Shown piece after piece: positions 1 to 7,788 of a stretch of 64,000 nucleotides of DNA. Under the pieces are notes generated by a model. It searched no databases and was not told where the DNA came from. It saw only the letters and a list, made by a program, of their open reading frames with translations. Positions within the stretch are counted from its first letter, which is position 1. Every line of letters begins with the position of its first letter. The DNA is from Klebsiella sp. WP3-W18-ESBL-02 (GTDB taxonomy: Bacteria > Pseudomonadota > Gammaproteobacteria > Enterobacterales > Enterobacteriaceae). Position numbers and translations under genes: made by a program. The stretch is from positions 2,542,001 through 2,606,000 of the forward strand of contig NZ_AP021972.1 of assembly GCF_014168815.1 (NCBI RefSeq), written 5' to 3'.

Positions 1-1193
1 CGCAACATGCGGGGCGCATAACGACGAAAGCGATGGTATCCCTGCCCGACATATGCAAGAGGCTCATCGGCTAGCGTGTTGCTGAGTTGAGTCCCTGTCG
101 CTACCAGTTGAGCGAGCCGGTCCCATGCAACCGAACTGGCGACAGCCATCTCCAGCGGGGTTCCGTCACTGCGGGCCTCAAGCAACGAAGCTCCCAGCGC
201 GGTGAAGGTACGGATCGTATCCGTGAGTGTGGCTTTAGAGCCGGAAATTGTTTCGTCATGCTGGCGCTTCGCTTCCCGCCAGGTTTTTCCTACGATCCTG
301 TCATGGGTTTCGACTATGGCATCAGCAATCGCCGCTTCCCACTCCACAACACAGACGGCAAGGATCGCCCAGCGGCGGTCCGAAGTGATGTCACGCAAAC
401 CGTCGGTGAAGTAGCGTTCACCCTGCCGACGCAGCCGGGCAATGCGATGGGCAGGTATGCTGGCCAAAGCACTATGATTGATATTCAGGGTACGCAGAAA
501 TTCGAGCCTGTCGAGCAAACGGTTAGCAGCAGCCGAGTTGTTACCAACCTCGAAGTTGCGAAGCCAGATGAAACGACTGATATTGCCGGCGAGCATTTCA
601 CTCAGAAGTTTGTCCAGGTGATCGCGAACATCCGCTGTTAAATTTTCCGCAATCCGCGTTTCAATCCGCCGCTCAGCGGCGACCAGAGCATCCGCGCACA
701 AGCGCTCGATTGTCGATACTGCGGGCAGAATGGTGGAAGTTTCCCGACACCGCACAATAAAACGATGAGCAAGATCCTCGTTTGATCTGGCATCTTCGGC
801 CTGGCCGAAAGTCCACTCACGCAGATCACGGGCACCACGGCCCGTGAAGGTCTTGTAGCCGTAAATTTCGCGCAGCGTGTCCATGTGCTGCTGACGGGTT
901 TGGCGCCGTGTGGCATAAGTGAGAAGCGCATCAGCCGGAACTCCAAGCTGAGCACCGACGAAGGAAAGGACTTCACGCGGGATCATCTCACCAGGAGCCA
1001 GTGCACGGCCCGGATATCGTAAGGCACAAAGTTGCAGGGCAAAGCCAATCCTGTTTTCCGGTCTGCGGCGCTGCCTAATGTTTTCCAGGTCATCATCGCC
1101 CAGCGTGTAGAACTTCAGTAGCGACAGTTCGTCCGTGGGCAGATCGAACAGCGCTGCTCGCTGCCGTTCGGTGAAAATATGGCGTCGTGACAT
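1..1193 (-). CDS. tnpA: Tn3-family transposase TnpA, N-terminal 397 codons (runs off window)
   Basis: The reading frame opens at ATG 1193 (MSRRHIFTERQRAALFDL) and stays open leftward to base 1 without a stop; I checked it block by block. Tn3-family transposases are about 1000 residues, so roughly 600 residues including the DDE catalytic core are outside the window. The N-terminal part carries the DUF4158-type terminal-repeat binding region, with the typical early motif GFALQLCALRYPGR. TnpA cuts the transposon ends and drives replicative transposition, giving a cointegrate that the divergent resolvase then resolves. Family assignment is confident. Whether the protein is complete cannot be judged here. 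Confidence 0.9.
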   Translation of the reverse strand, partial: MSRRHIFTERQRAALFDLPTDELSLLKFYTLGDDDLENIRQRRRPENRIGFALQLCALRYPGRALAPGEMIPREVLSFVGAQLGVPADALLTYATRRQTRQQHMDTLREIYGYKTFTGRGARDLREWTFGQAEDARSNEDLAHRFIVRCRETSTILPAVSTIERLCADALVAAERRIETRIAENLTADVRDHLDKLLSEMLAGNISRFIWLRNFEVGNNSAAANRLLDRLEFLRTLNINHSALASIPAHRIARLRRQGERYFTDGLRDITSDRRWAILAVCVVEWEAAIADAIVETHDRIVGKTWREAKRQHDETISGSKATLTDTIRTFTALGASLLEARSDGTPLEMAVASSVAWDRLAQLVATGTQLSNTLADEPLAYVGQGYHRFRRYAPRML

Positions 1194-1287
1194 ACAAATT
1201 CGTCCCTTTTGAAGTATAGTCTGTTTTGGACAACAGCCAGCCCATATAAATCAGGGCGTTCCGATACAAAAATCCAGGAGGGTTCAA
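1194..1287. promoter_or_regulatory. Resolution site (res) and divergent tnpA/tnpR promoter region
   Basis: The 94-bp gap between the divergent tnpA and tnpR starts is where Tn3-type elements place the res site with its resolvase-binding subsites and both promoters. Position is the main evidence; I could not delimit the three subsites by eye. A strong ribosome-binding site AGGAGG lies at 1276-1281, seven bases ahead of the TTG start of tnpR. Confidence 0.6.
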
Positions 1288-1893
1288 TTGGGACATCGTG
1301 CCGCCATTTACTGCCGGGTTTCAACAGCGGATCAGTCTTGTGAACGCCAGGAATTTGATCTGCGAGCCTTCGCCGGCCGTGCCGGCTACGACGTGGTGGG
1401 AATATTTAAGGAAACAGGTTCAGGAACTAAACTCGACCGGGCCGAGCGAAAGAAAGTCCTGGCGCTTGCCCAGTCCAGACAAATTGATGCAATCCTGGTC
1501 ACTGAGCTTTCCCGGTGGGGGCGCTCGACGCTCGATCTGCTCAATACGCTACGTGAACTGGAGAACTGGAAGGTTTCCGTGATAGCCATGAATGGAATGG
1601 CGTTCGATCTTTCGTCGCCGTATGGACGAATGCTGGCGACGTTTCTTTCCGGCATTGCGGAGTTTGAGCGGGATCTCATCAGCGAGCGGGTCAAGTCAGG
1701 CCTTGCTGTTGCGAAGGCACGTGGTAAGAGGCTTGGTCGTCAGGCCGGAGTGCGACCAAAATCAGACCGACTTTTGCCTAAGGTGGTTGCGATGAGGGCC
1801 GAGGGACGCAGCTATCGCTGGATCGCACGCGAGCTCGGTATCAGCAAGAATACCGTCGCTGACATCGTGCAACGACACAGAGCTAACGCTTAG
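1288..1893 (+). CDS. tnpR: Serine recombinase, Tn3-family resolvase TnpR
   Basis: A 201-residue serine resolvase. The N-terminal catalytic domain has the nucleophile Ser12 in IYCRVSTADQ and the arginine-rich motif ELSRWGRSTLDL near residue 73; the long E-helix follows (FERDLISERVKSGLA). The C-terminal helix-turn-helix YRWIARELGISKNTV binds the res subsites. It resolves the cointegrate produced by TnpA. The start is TTG at 1288, chosen because AGGAGG precedes it at ideal spacing and no ATG lies nearby in frame. The stop codon at 1891-1893 falls inside the terminal inverted repeat, so gene and transposon end overlap. Confidence 0.93.
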   Translation: MGHRAAIYCRVSTADQSCERQEFDLRAFAGRAGYDVVGIFKETGSGTKLDRAERKKVLALAQSRQIDAILVTELSRWGRSTLDLLNTLRELENWKVSVIAMNGMAFDLSSPYGRMLATFLSGIAEFERDLISERVKSGLAVAKARGKRLGRQAGVRPKSDRLLPKVVAMRAEGRSYRWIARELGISKNTVADIVQRHRANA

Positions 1894-1926
1894 GGTGTCA
1901 TTTCGCCCTCAGCCGGAACCGACCCC
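1889..1926 (-). repeat. Right terminal inverted repeat of the Tn3-family transposon
   Basis: Read inward from 1926 the repeat begins GGGGTCGGTTCCGGC and ends GACACCCTAAG, 38 bases in all, matching the length, GGGG start and TAAG end of classical Tn3 repeats. It marks the exact transposon/host junction at 1926/1927. The adjacent TGAAT (1927-1931) is the expected 5-bp target duplication, whose partner would lie past the left edge. Confidence 0.85.
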
Positions 1927-2186
1927 TGAATCAACGACTGCGAGAGCAGCGCGTCGGGAAGATGCTGTTCCACGCGCGCCATCAGGCAGCTGGCGGCGAG
2001 TGATACGCTACCGGAAGTGGGCGATACTGAGCCGTCAAGCACCTGTAATAAGGTACTTTTTCCGCAGCCGTTATAGCCAATCAGACCGATGCGGTCGCCT
2101 TTCTTCAGGGTGAAGGTGAGTGCGTCGAAAAGCGGGCCGAATGCCGTCTCAACGTGAAGAGATTGTGCAGTTAGTAAAGTGCTCAT
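1927..2186 (-). pseudogene. ABC-F family ATPase, 5' fragment cut by the transposon
   Basis: The fragment encodes about 86 residues of an ABC-F type ATPase: start MSTLLTAQSLHVE, Walker A motif GYNGCGKST, then the region before the first ABC signature, where the frame runs into the transposon and stops 11 codons later inside it. ABC-F proteins have two fused ATPase domains and act on the ribosome in translation or antibiotic protection; they are not transporters. Start at ATG 2186 is preferred over an in-frame TTG 12 bases upstream because it matches the family N-terminus. The second half must lie left of the window if the insertion is simple. The surviving upstream leader suggests the intact gene was regulated by attenuation. 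Confidence 0.85.
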
Positions 2187-2237
2187 TTGCTTACTCAAGT
2201 GTTACAGGCATGAAAATGCCTCGTCAAACATCGCTGA

Positions 2238-2329
2238 CGATAACCTGGTAAGCCCGAGGGAAGGGATTAAGAGTTGATGTCTTCGCTCAAGCAGAAGTTA
2301 TCGCAGCACGATACCGATAACGCTTGAGC
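2238..2329 (-). promoter_or_regulatory. Candidate attenuator hairpins in the ABC-F leader
   Basis: On the minus strand a hairpin is formed by GCTCAAGC plus GTTATCG (2329-2322, 2303-2297 being its partner side as CGATAAC) closing with GCTTGAGC at 2292-2285: an 8-bp and a 7-bp perfect stem nested together. A second copy of GTTATCG occurs at 2244-2238 and could pair with the same CGATAAC, so two mutually exclusive folds exist. The first hairpin overlaps the last codons and stop of the leader peptide. This is the arrangement of a translation-coupled attenuator. No U-run follows, so control at the level of ribosome access is more likely than termination. Confidence 0.55.
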
Positions 2330-2381
2330 AGGTACGATCACCAAATGTATGTGAAACATTGAAAATTTCACAGTACAGCAT
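2298..2381 (-). CDS. Leader peptide (27 aa) upstream of the ABC-F gene
   Basis: An ATG at 2381 sits six bases after a near-perfect AAGGAGG (2394-2388) and opens a 27-codon frame, MLYCEIFNVSHTFGDR then TCSSVIGIVLR, ending in TAA at 2300-2298. The next gene downstream starts 111 bases later at 2186. The strong ribosome-binding site, the stop codon buried in a hairpin stem and the position ahead of an ABC-F gene all suggest a regulatory uORF, as known for several ABC-F antibiotic-protection genes in other bacteria. The peptide itself matches nothing I recognise. Confidence 0.6.
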   Translation of the reverse strand: MLYCEIFNVSHTFGDRTCSSVIGIVLR

Positions 2382-2590
2382 AATTAACCTCCTTTTGATG
2401 TTGTTAGATTGAACGGTAAAAGCAGTCTAGCCGCAGCATGCGTTTTATGCCACTTAAAAAACATTAGTTACAACATACATATTATTGCTTCTCAATGAAT
2501 GACACATCAGCATCGTGCTTATTGAACACGTCAAACAGCAAAAAGGGAAAATCCCGACGTCACTATGCTCAGCCGGGATGAGAGAGGAGA
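2382..2590 (-). promoter_or_regulatory. Intergenic region with weak promoter-like boxes for the ABC-F leader
   Basis: Between the leader peptide and the 3' end of maeA there is about 200 bp without a convincing gene. On the minus strand TTGTAA (2473-2468) and CATAAA (2449-2444) are spaced 18 bp apart and could serve as -35 and -10 boxes for the leader transcript. No clear maeA terminator hairpin with a U-run was found. Confidence 0.3.
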
Positions 2591-4285
2591 TTAAATTGAG
2601 GTACGACGATAGCTGCGATACTCCGGCAGCCAGAAGTTCTCATCGATCGCTTCCTGCAGCGCATCGGCGGACGTGTTGGTCGCCACGCCCTGTTGCTGAG
2701 CCATTTTACCGACCGCAAATGCAATTGCGCGAGACACCTTATGAATGTCCTTCAGCTCGGGCAGCACCAGTCCTTCGCCCTGGGTGGCAAGCGGCGAGTG
2801 CTTGGCCAGCGTTTCGCTTGCCGACATCAGCATCTCGTCGGTAATGCGTGAGGCGCCAGAGGCGATCACGCCTAAACCTATGCCCGGGAAAATATAGGAG
2901 TTATTGCACTGCGCAATAGGGTATACGGTATCTTTCCAGGTTACCGGCGCAAACGGGCTACCGGTGGCAACCAGCGCCTGACCATCGGTCCAGCTGATGA
3001 TATCCTGCGGCGTGGCTTCAACGCGTGAGGTTGGGTTAGACAGCGGCATCACGATCGGGCGCGGGCAGTGTTTGTGCATTTCACGGATAATTTCTTCCGT
3101 AAACAGCCCGGTCTGGCCAGACACGCCGATCAGAATATTCGGCTTCACGTTGCGCACGACGTCAAGCAACGAGATCTGCTCATTGTCGTACTGCCAGTCC
3201 TGAATTTTTTCCTGTTTTTGTACCAGCTTACTCTGGAACGCCAGCAGGTTTGGCATCTGGTCCGTCAACAGACCAAAACGGTCAACCATAAAGACGCGGC
3301 TACGCGCCTGTTCTTCGCTCAACCCTTCGCGCTGCATCTGCGAAATAATCTGCTCTGCAATGCCGCAACCGGCGGAACCGGCACCGAGGAAGACAATTTT
3401 TTGTTCGTTAAGCTGGCTACCGGCGGCGCGGCTTGCAGCAATCAGCGTACCTACGGTGACTGCCGCAGTGCCCTGAATATCATCATTAAAGCAGCAGATC
3501 TCATCGCGATAGCGGTTGAGTAGCGGCATCGCATTTTTTTGCGCAAAATCTTCAAACTGCAGCAGCACGTTTGGCCAGCGTTGTTTAACGGCCTGAATAA
3601 AGTCGTCAACGAACTGATAGTATTCATCGTCGCTGATGCGCGGGTTACGGCAGCCCATATACAGCGGGTCATTCAGCAACTGCTGGTTGTTGGTCCCCAC
3701 ATCCAGCACGACAGGCAGGGTGTATGCCGGGCTGATACCGCCGCAGGCGGTGTACAGGGACAGTTTGCCGATTGGAATCCCCATGCCGCCAATCCCCTGG
3801 TCACCCAGGCCAAGGATGCGTTCACCGTCGGTCACCACGATCACTTTAATGTTGTGGTTGGGGACGTTTTGCAGAATATCGTCCATGTTGTGACGGTTCT
3901 GGTAGGAGATGAACACGCCGCGGGAGCGACGATAGATCTCAGAGAAACGTTCACAGGCCGCGCCTACGGTAGGGGTGTAGATGACGGGCATCATCTCGTC
4001 GAGATGATTTTCGACCAGACGATAAAAGAGCGTTTCGTTGGTGTCCTGAATGTTGCGCAGGTAGATATGCTTGTCGATTTCAGTTTTGAAACCCTGATAT
4101 TGGATCCAGGCACGCTCGGCCTGCTCCTCAATACTTTCAACCACTTCAGGCAGTAGCCCTAACAGGTTAAAATTGCTGCGTTCTTCCATACTGAACGCGC
4201 TGCCTTTATTGAGCAGCGGAAATTCCAACAGAACCGGACCTGCATAGGGGATATACAGGGAACGATTTTTCTTACCTGGTAACAT
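2591..4285 (-). CDS. maeA: NAD-dependent malic enzyme (malate dehydrogenase, decarboxylating)
   Basis: The 564-residue product is nearly colinear with E. coli MaeA (565 aa): it begins after a short variable tail with RSLYIPYAGPVLLEFPLLNK, has the substrate segment MMPVIYTPTVGAACERF, the metal/substrate segment QFEDFAQKNA, and the dinucleotide-binding loop VFLGAGSAGCGIAEQ, and ends YRSYRRTSI. It oxidatively decarboxylates L-malate to pyruvate with NAD+ in the cytoplasm, feeding gluconeogenic and C4-dicarboxylate metabolism. A CGGAG ribosome site lies about ten bases before the ATG. It is transcribed alone. Its presence near dif agrees with terminus synteny in E. coli. Confidence 0.97.
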   Translation of the reverse strand: MLPGKKNRSLYIPYAGPVLLEFPLLNKGSAFSMEERSNFNLLGLLPEVVESIEEQAERAWIQYQGFKTEIDKHIYLRNIQDTNETLFYRLVENHLDEMMPVIYTPTVGAACERFSEIYRRSRGVFISYQNRHNMDDILQNVPNHNIKVIVVTDGERILGLGDQGIGGMGIPIGKLSLYTACGGISPAYTLPVVLDVGTNNQQLLNDPLYMGCRNPRISDDEYYQFVDDFIQAVKQRWPNVLLQFEDFAQKNAMPLLNRYRDEICCFNDDIQGTAAVTVGTLIAASRAAGSQLNEQKIVFLGAGSAGCGIAEQIISQMQREGLSEEQARSRVFMVDRFGLLTDQMPNLLAFQSKLVQKQEKIQDWQYDNEQISLLDVVRNVKPNILIGVSGQTGLFTEEIIREMHKHCPRPIVMPLSNPTSRVEATPQDIISWTDGQALVATGSPFAPVTWKDTVYPIAQCNNSYIFPGIGLGVIASGASRITDEMLMSASETLAKHSPLATQGEGLVLPELKDIHKVSRAIAFAVGKMAQQQGVATNTSADALQEAIDENFWLPEYRSYRRTSI

Positions 4286-4552
4286 CTGACTTCACTCCGT
4301 AATTTTCACTCCACACCAGCGGCGGGCCAGATTATAGAGCAAGCTTTAACATGATGGTGACAAATTGAGGGAAAGGGCACAAAAAAGCGGGGGGATGGTG
4401 ATAACTTCAGCAATCAGACTACGTATAGGCGCTCAAAGAATCCAAAATTCAATATATGTAAACCACTGTAACTATATTGTTTTATGATTGTTTCGCAGTG
4501 AAATCAAATGTATTTTCAATTCATAATTTCCACATTAAAACAAAGGAATAGT
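4286..4552. promoter_or_regulatory. Divergent intergenic region maeA / SnoaL-like gene
   Basis: This 267-bp gap separates two divergently transcribed genes and must hold both promoters. It is AT-rich near 4440-4510. I see no strong operator, RNA gene or small coding frame in it. Confidence 0.4.
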
Positions 4553-5011
4553 ATGAAGAAGATAACTTATGCCCTTGGTTCACTGCTTCTTATATCTGGG
4601 TCCGCATTGGCTTCAACCGCGCCCGCATCTGATTGTGTGAAAGTCGACAAAGCACAGATTGAAGGATTATTTGACCGCTGGAATGACTCCCTGAAAACCG
4701 GGGATGCTAAAAAGGTGGCCGAAGGCTATCTTAGCGATGCCGTTTTATTACCTACCGTATCGAATCAGGTTCGCCTGACGGATGCCGAGCGAGTGGATTA
4801 CTTTGAGCATTTCCTGGCAAAGAAACCCGTCGGCAAGATTGATACCCGTACTATTCGCCTGGGCTGCAATAAAGCCATTGATACGGGAACATATACCTTT
4901 ACTTTTGCCGACAAAACGCAGGTTTCAGCCCGTTACACGTTTACCTACGCATGGGATGGTAGTGACTGGAAAATCTCCAGCCACCATTCATCAGCAATGC
5001 CGGAAGGCTAG
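4553..5011 (+). CDS. Periplasmic SnoaL-like (SgcJ/EcaC family) protein
   Basis: A 152-residue protein with a clear Sec signal peptide (KKITYALGSLLLISGSALA, cleavage after ALA) followed by a SnoaL-like/NTF2-fold domain: LFDRWNDSLKTGDAKKVAEG near residue 40 and the terminal strand WKISSHHSSAMP. Proteins of this kind are annotated as SgcJ/EcaC family; no reaction is firmly known. The start at 4553 was chosen over an upstream ATG at 4508 because the signal peptide begins there and AAGGAA lies seven bases ahead. It stands alone and is followed by a strong terminator. Confidence 0.8.
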   Translation: MKKITYALGSLLLISGSALASTAPASDCVKVDKAQIEGLFDRWNDSLKTGDAKKVAEGYLSDAVLLPTVSNQVRLTDAERVDYFEHFLAKKPVGKIDTRTIRLGCNKAIDTGTYTFTFADKTQVSARYTFTYAWDGSDWKISSHHSSAMPEG

Positions 5012-5018
5012 GTTATTC

Positions 5019-5044
5019 ACGGGCCTGCAGGGCCCGTTGTTTTT
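5019..5044 (+). terminator. Rho-independent terminator after the SnoaL-like gene
   Basis: ACGGGCC and GGCCCGT form a 7-bp GC-rich stem with a five-base loop, followed by TGTTTTT. Confidence 0.85.
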
Positions 5045-5096
5045 ATGTGACACTGTCACAATATTCCATCATCAATGAGAACGCTAGCAAACTCTC

Positions 5097-5855
5097 TTAT
5101 CGCGCCTCAAACATAATGGTATCGGTAGTGAAGCTGCCGTCATCCTCAATGGCAAAATGCGCGTGCACCTCCTGAGAAACCCGGCTTTGCAGATAGCGTA
5201 TTGCTTCCACAATATTGTCGGGCGTTTTCATTCGCGCCACCCAGGACGAAAACTCCAGGCGCAGCGTATCGCCCACCAGTTTTTCGACCATCAGGCCCCG
5301 ACTATTGACCATGGCCAGCCATTCTCCCTGCGAATAGTTACGAATGTGCGAAGGATCGCGCAGCATTTCAATCGTCTGCAGCCAGATGTCGAGAATCGCT
5401 TTTCCCGGTGATGCGATATCCATCATGATAAAACGGCCGCCAGGCTTCAGAACGCGGCGAATTTCCATCAATGCCGCCTGCATATCGTGCCAGTGGTGGG
5501 CGGAATAGCGGCTGATGACGATATCAAAATGCCGATCGGCAAACGGCAGGGCTTCAGCAGGCCCTTGGGCACAGACGATATTGTGCAAGCCGCGCGTTTC
5601 CGCTTCCTCGGCGACGACTGCCAGCATGCCGTCAGACAGATCGTAGGCGGTCACCTGCGCAACCAAAGGGGCGGCGGTGAAGCTCGCGTGCCCGGCGCCA
5701 CAGCCTACATCCAGCAGATTGGCGTCGCCGGCATTGGCTAACCATTCTGCCAGGCGGCGTAAATCCGCGCCCTGCGCATGGACGTTGCTTTGCAAATAGG
5801 CAGCAGCCTGACCGCCAAACTGTGCTTTAACTAATGCTTCATGATGATTGCTCAT
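5097..5855 (-). CDS. Class I SAM-dependent methyltransferase
   Basis: A 252-residue methyltransferase of the UbiE/Methyltransf_11 type. Motif I is LLDVGCGAGHASFTA near residue 50, an acidic residue follows strand 2 (VTAYDLSDGML), and RRVLKPGGRFIMMDI is the post-motif III segment. The substrate is unknown; it resembles the YafE group of enterobacteria. The start MSNHHEALVK at 5855 is preferred because the alternative ATG five codons upstream lies within the ribosome-binding site GAGGAAG. It is divergent from an XRE-family regulator 101 bp away, which probably controls it. Confidence 0.85.
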   Translation of the reverse strand: MSNHHEALVKAQFGGQAAAYLQSNVHAQGADLRRLAEWLANAGDANLLDVGCGAGHASFTAAPLVAQVTAYDLSDGMLAVVAEEAETRGLHNIVCAQGPAEALPFADRHFDIVISRYSAHHWHDMQAALMEIRRVLKPGGRFIMMDIASPGKAILDIWLQTIEMLRDPSHIRNYSQGEWLAMVNSRGLMVEKLVGDTLRLEFSSWVARMKTPDNIVEAIRYLQSRVSQEVHAHFAIEDDGSFTTDTIMFEAR

Positions 5856-5931
5856 ACCCGACTTCCTCATTGTTATGTTGTTGTTAAAATGGACTATACG
5901 CCCGGATTAATACGGGTACAATATTGCTACT

Positions 5932-5943
5932 TATACTGGTATA
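5932..5943. promoter_or_regulatory. Candidate operator between methyltransferase and XRE regulator
   Basis: TATACTGGTATA is a 5-2-5 perfect inverted repeat located 14 bp before the start of the XRE-family gene. Its position between divergent genes suggests autoregulation; no consensus is known to me. Confidence 0.35.
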
Positions 5944-5956
5944 TCGAATCACTACC

Positions 5957-6748
5957 ATGGACAAAAGCGGGCTGACAGGGCCACAAGCATTGGGCGCTTT
6001 CTTGCGCGTTAAGCGCGAGAATACGTCCCCGGAACGATTAGGTATTCCCATCCTTTCTCGTCGAAGGACCCAAGGGTTACGTCGTGAAGAGGTGGCGCAA
6101 ATGAGCGGCATCAGCACCACCTGGTATACCTGGCTAGAGCAAGGGCGCGACGTGACCGTTTCGGCACAGACGCTTTCAGGCATTGCGAACGCCCTTCAGC
6201 TCAATTCCGCAGAGCGTGAATATCTTTTCCTGCTCGCGCACAAAAGCGATCCGCTAAGTGAACAGGTACCGGCGGTAGAGCAAACCATCTTATCAACCGT
6301 TCATCAGGTTGCTGCGCCGTGTTACTTATTAGATCTCACCTGGCAGGTATTGTCCTGGAATAGCGGGGCGCAGGCGCTGTTTAGCGGCTGGCTGGATACC
6401 GATCCCGCGCCTAATATGATGATGTTTATGTTTCATAACCTGCTGGCGCGTACCCTGGTGGATAACTGGGAGGCACGCGCACGGCGAATCGTCGCCGAAC
6501 TGCGCGCCGACGCTATTCATTATCCTAACGACAGCGCCCTGAACGCGTTTGTACAACAGATGACCGACAACAGCCGCGATTTTCGCGAATTCTGGGCGCA
6601 ACAGCAGGTTATTGTGCGAGAAGGGGGAGAACGGATATTTCACCACGCCGGACAGGGCGATGTGACTTATCGCCAACTGAGCTGGCAGTTGTCCAGTAAT
6701 CGGGCGCTAAAAATGATCATGTTGGTTCCTGAATGCCTCAATAAGTGA
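5957..6748 (+). CDS. XRE-family transcriptional regulator with MmyB-type ligand domain
   Basis: A 263-residue regulator. Residues about 10-75 form an HTH_31 type helix-turn-helix with the family signature SRRRTQGLRREEVAQMSGIS and TWYTWLEQGRDV. The remainder, from about residue 100, is the MmyB-like PAS-fold ligand domain (LLDLTWQVLSWNSGAQALF; NMMMFMFHNLLARTLV). Members usually repress a divergent oxidoreductase or methyltransferase gene in response to a small hydrophobic molecule. The start at ATG 5957 matches the family N-terminus. The divergent methyltransferase is the likely target. Confidence 0.87.
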   Translation: MDKSGLTGPQALGAFLRVKRENTSPERLGIPILSRRRTQGLRREEVAQMSGISTTWYTWLEQGRDVTVSAQTLSGIANALQLNSAEREYLFLLAHKSDPLSEQVPAVEQTILSTVHQVAAPCYLLDLTWQVLSWNSGAQALFSGWLDTDPAPNMMMFMFHNLLARTLVDNWEARARRIVAELRADAIHYPNDSALNAFVQQMTDNSRDFREFWAQQQVIVREGGERIFHHAGQGDVTYRQLSWQLSSNRALKMIMLVPECLNK

Positions 6749-6767
6749 CATTGTCACCTAGTCGCGA

Positions 6768-7673
6768 CTATTCTGTAAACAGGCGCATAAAGCAGCGGCG
6801 CAGCCAAATGTTAGCGGCATCCTGGTGTACGTGGCTGTGCCAGAACAGGTTAATCTGGATGCCGGGGAGCGCGTAAGGCAGCGGGCGAATGGCCAACCCG
6901 AAGCGCTGCGCCGTTTGCAGCGCCAGCTTCTCGGTCACCGTAACAATAAAGTCGGTTTCGCTCAGGATGTAGGGGATCGCCATAAAATGCGGTACGCACA
7001 GCAGGCTTTGATCGCTGATTCCCGCTTTGGCAAACAGTTCGAAGATCCGCTTATGCCCTGAATCCTGGGCCATCACTTTAATGTGCTGGGCTGCTCGAAA
7101 CGCCGCCTCATCGAACGGGACGGCGCTTAGCGGATGATCTTTACGCATCAGGCAGACATAGCGTTGGTCGAACAACCGGCGCTGATAAAACCCCGCTTCC
7201 AGCTGCGGCAATAGGCCGATCGCCAGATCAACGCCGCCGTTTTCCATCTCTATTTTCAGCGGCACCGCGGTGTCGCGCACGGTGGTAATACGGACTCCCG
7301 GCGCCTCTTTACTCAGCAGATTCATTAACCTGGGCAGCAGGTAAATTTCACCCAGGTCGGTCATCGCCACGCGAAACTCGCGCTGGCTCTCCCACGGCGT
7401 GAAGGTATTGCGATAGCTCAGCGTCTTTTCCAGCGCGCTCAGAACATCATCCACATCACCGGCAATGGCCTCGGCATAGGGCGTAGGGCGCATACCGCGC
7501 GACGCTTTTTCAAATAATTCATCGTCCAGCATGACGCGTAAACGTTTTAGCGCATGGCTAACGGATGGCTGAGTCAGCCCCATAATCTCCGCCACGCGCC
7601 CGGTATGACGTTCAGTGTACATATGGCGAAAGAGCACCAGCAGGTTGAGATCCACTTCGTGTAAACGTGACAT
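6768..7673 (-). CDS. LysR-family regulator of the Rieske oxygenase operon
   Basis: A 301-residue LysR-type regulator of the NodD/NahR branch: it starts MSRLHEVDLNLLVLFRHMYT, has the winged HTH GLTQPSVSHALKRLRVMLDD and a PBP2-type effector domain from about residue 95. Regulators of this branch control naphthalene, salicylate and nitrotoluene dioxygenase genes and respond to the aromatic substrate or product. It is divergent from the reductase gene 115 bp away. Start at 7673 rather than 48 bases upstream because all relatives begin at this methionine. Confidence 0.88.
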   Translation of the reverse strand: MSRLHEVDLNLLVLFRHMYTERHTGRVAEIMGLTQPSVSHALKRLRVMLDDELFEKASRGMRPTPYAEAIAGDVDDVLSALEKTLSYRNTFTPWESQREFRVAMTDLGEIYLLPRLMNLLSKEAPGVRITTVRDTAVPLKIEMENGGVDLAIGLLPQLEAGFYQRRLFDQRYVCLMRKDHPLSAVPFDEAAFRAAQHIKVMAQDSGHKRIFELFAKAGISDQSLLCVPHFMAIPYILSETDFIVTVTEKLALQTAQRFGLAIRPLPYALPGIQINLFWHSHVHQDAANIWLRRCFMRLFTE

Positions 7674-7681
7674 AGATATCG

Positions 7682-7734
7682 TTATCAATCCGATTAATAA
7701 CCGCGATAAACCACACGGCATATCTCACTGAGAT
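7682..7734. promoter_or_regulatory. Candidate LysR operators ahead of the oxygenase operon
   Basis: TTATCAATCCGATTAATAA at 7682-7700 is a TTAT-N11-ATAA dyad, the classical T-N11-A pattern of LysR-type binding sites. A second palindrome, ATCTCACTGAGAT, lies at 7722-7734. Both are between the divergent regulator and operon, at spacings suitable for recognition and activation sites. Confidence 0.55.
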
Positions 7735-7788
7735 GTTTTTTTATACGCTTCATTAACAAAATAACAACATTTAAGGGAAGGAACTGTG

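Larger units (their letters stand above)
1..1926. mobile_element. Tn3-family transposon, right-hand part (Tn5403-like)
   Basis: The stretch holds divergent tnpA and tnpR genes separated by a short res region, and ends at 1926 in a 38-bp terminal repeat that begins GGGGTC and ends CCCTAAG, the Tn3-family pattern. The left part lies outside the window. The host gene resumes at 1927. The family call is firm. The resemblance to Tn5403 of Klebsiella is from memory of protein sequences and is only a suggestion. No cargo gene is seen between tnpR and the right end. Confidence 0.9.

Noticed and set aside
87..976. Open frames on both strands within the first kilobase
   Set aside because: They lie across the continuous transposase frame that runs from 1193 to the left edge; residues are not family-like.
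2238..2329. Intrinsic terminator in the ABC-F leader
   Set aside because: The stems are good but no U-run follows, so termination is less likely than translation control.
3539..4156. 205-codon frame antisense to maeA
   Set aside because: Exact shadow of a highly conserved coding gene, with no ribosome site or recognisable motif.
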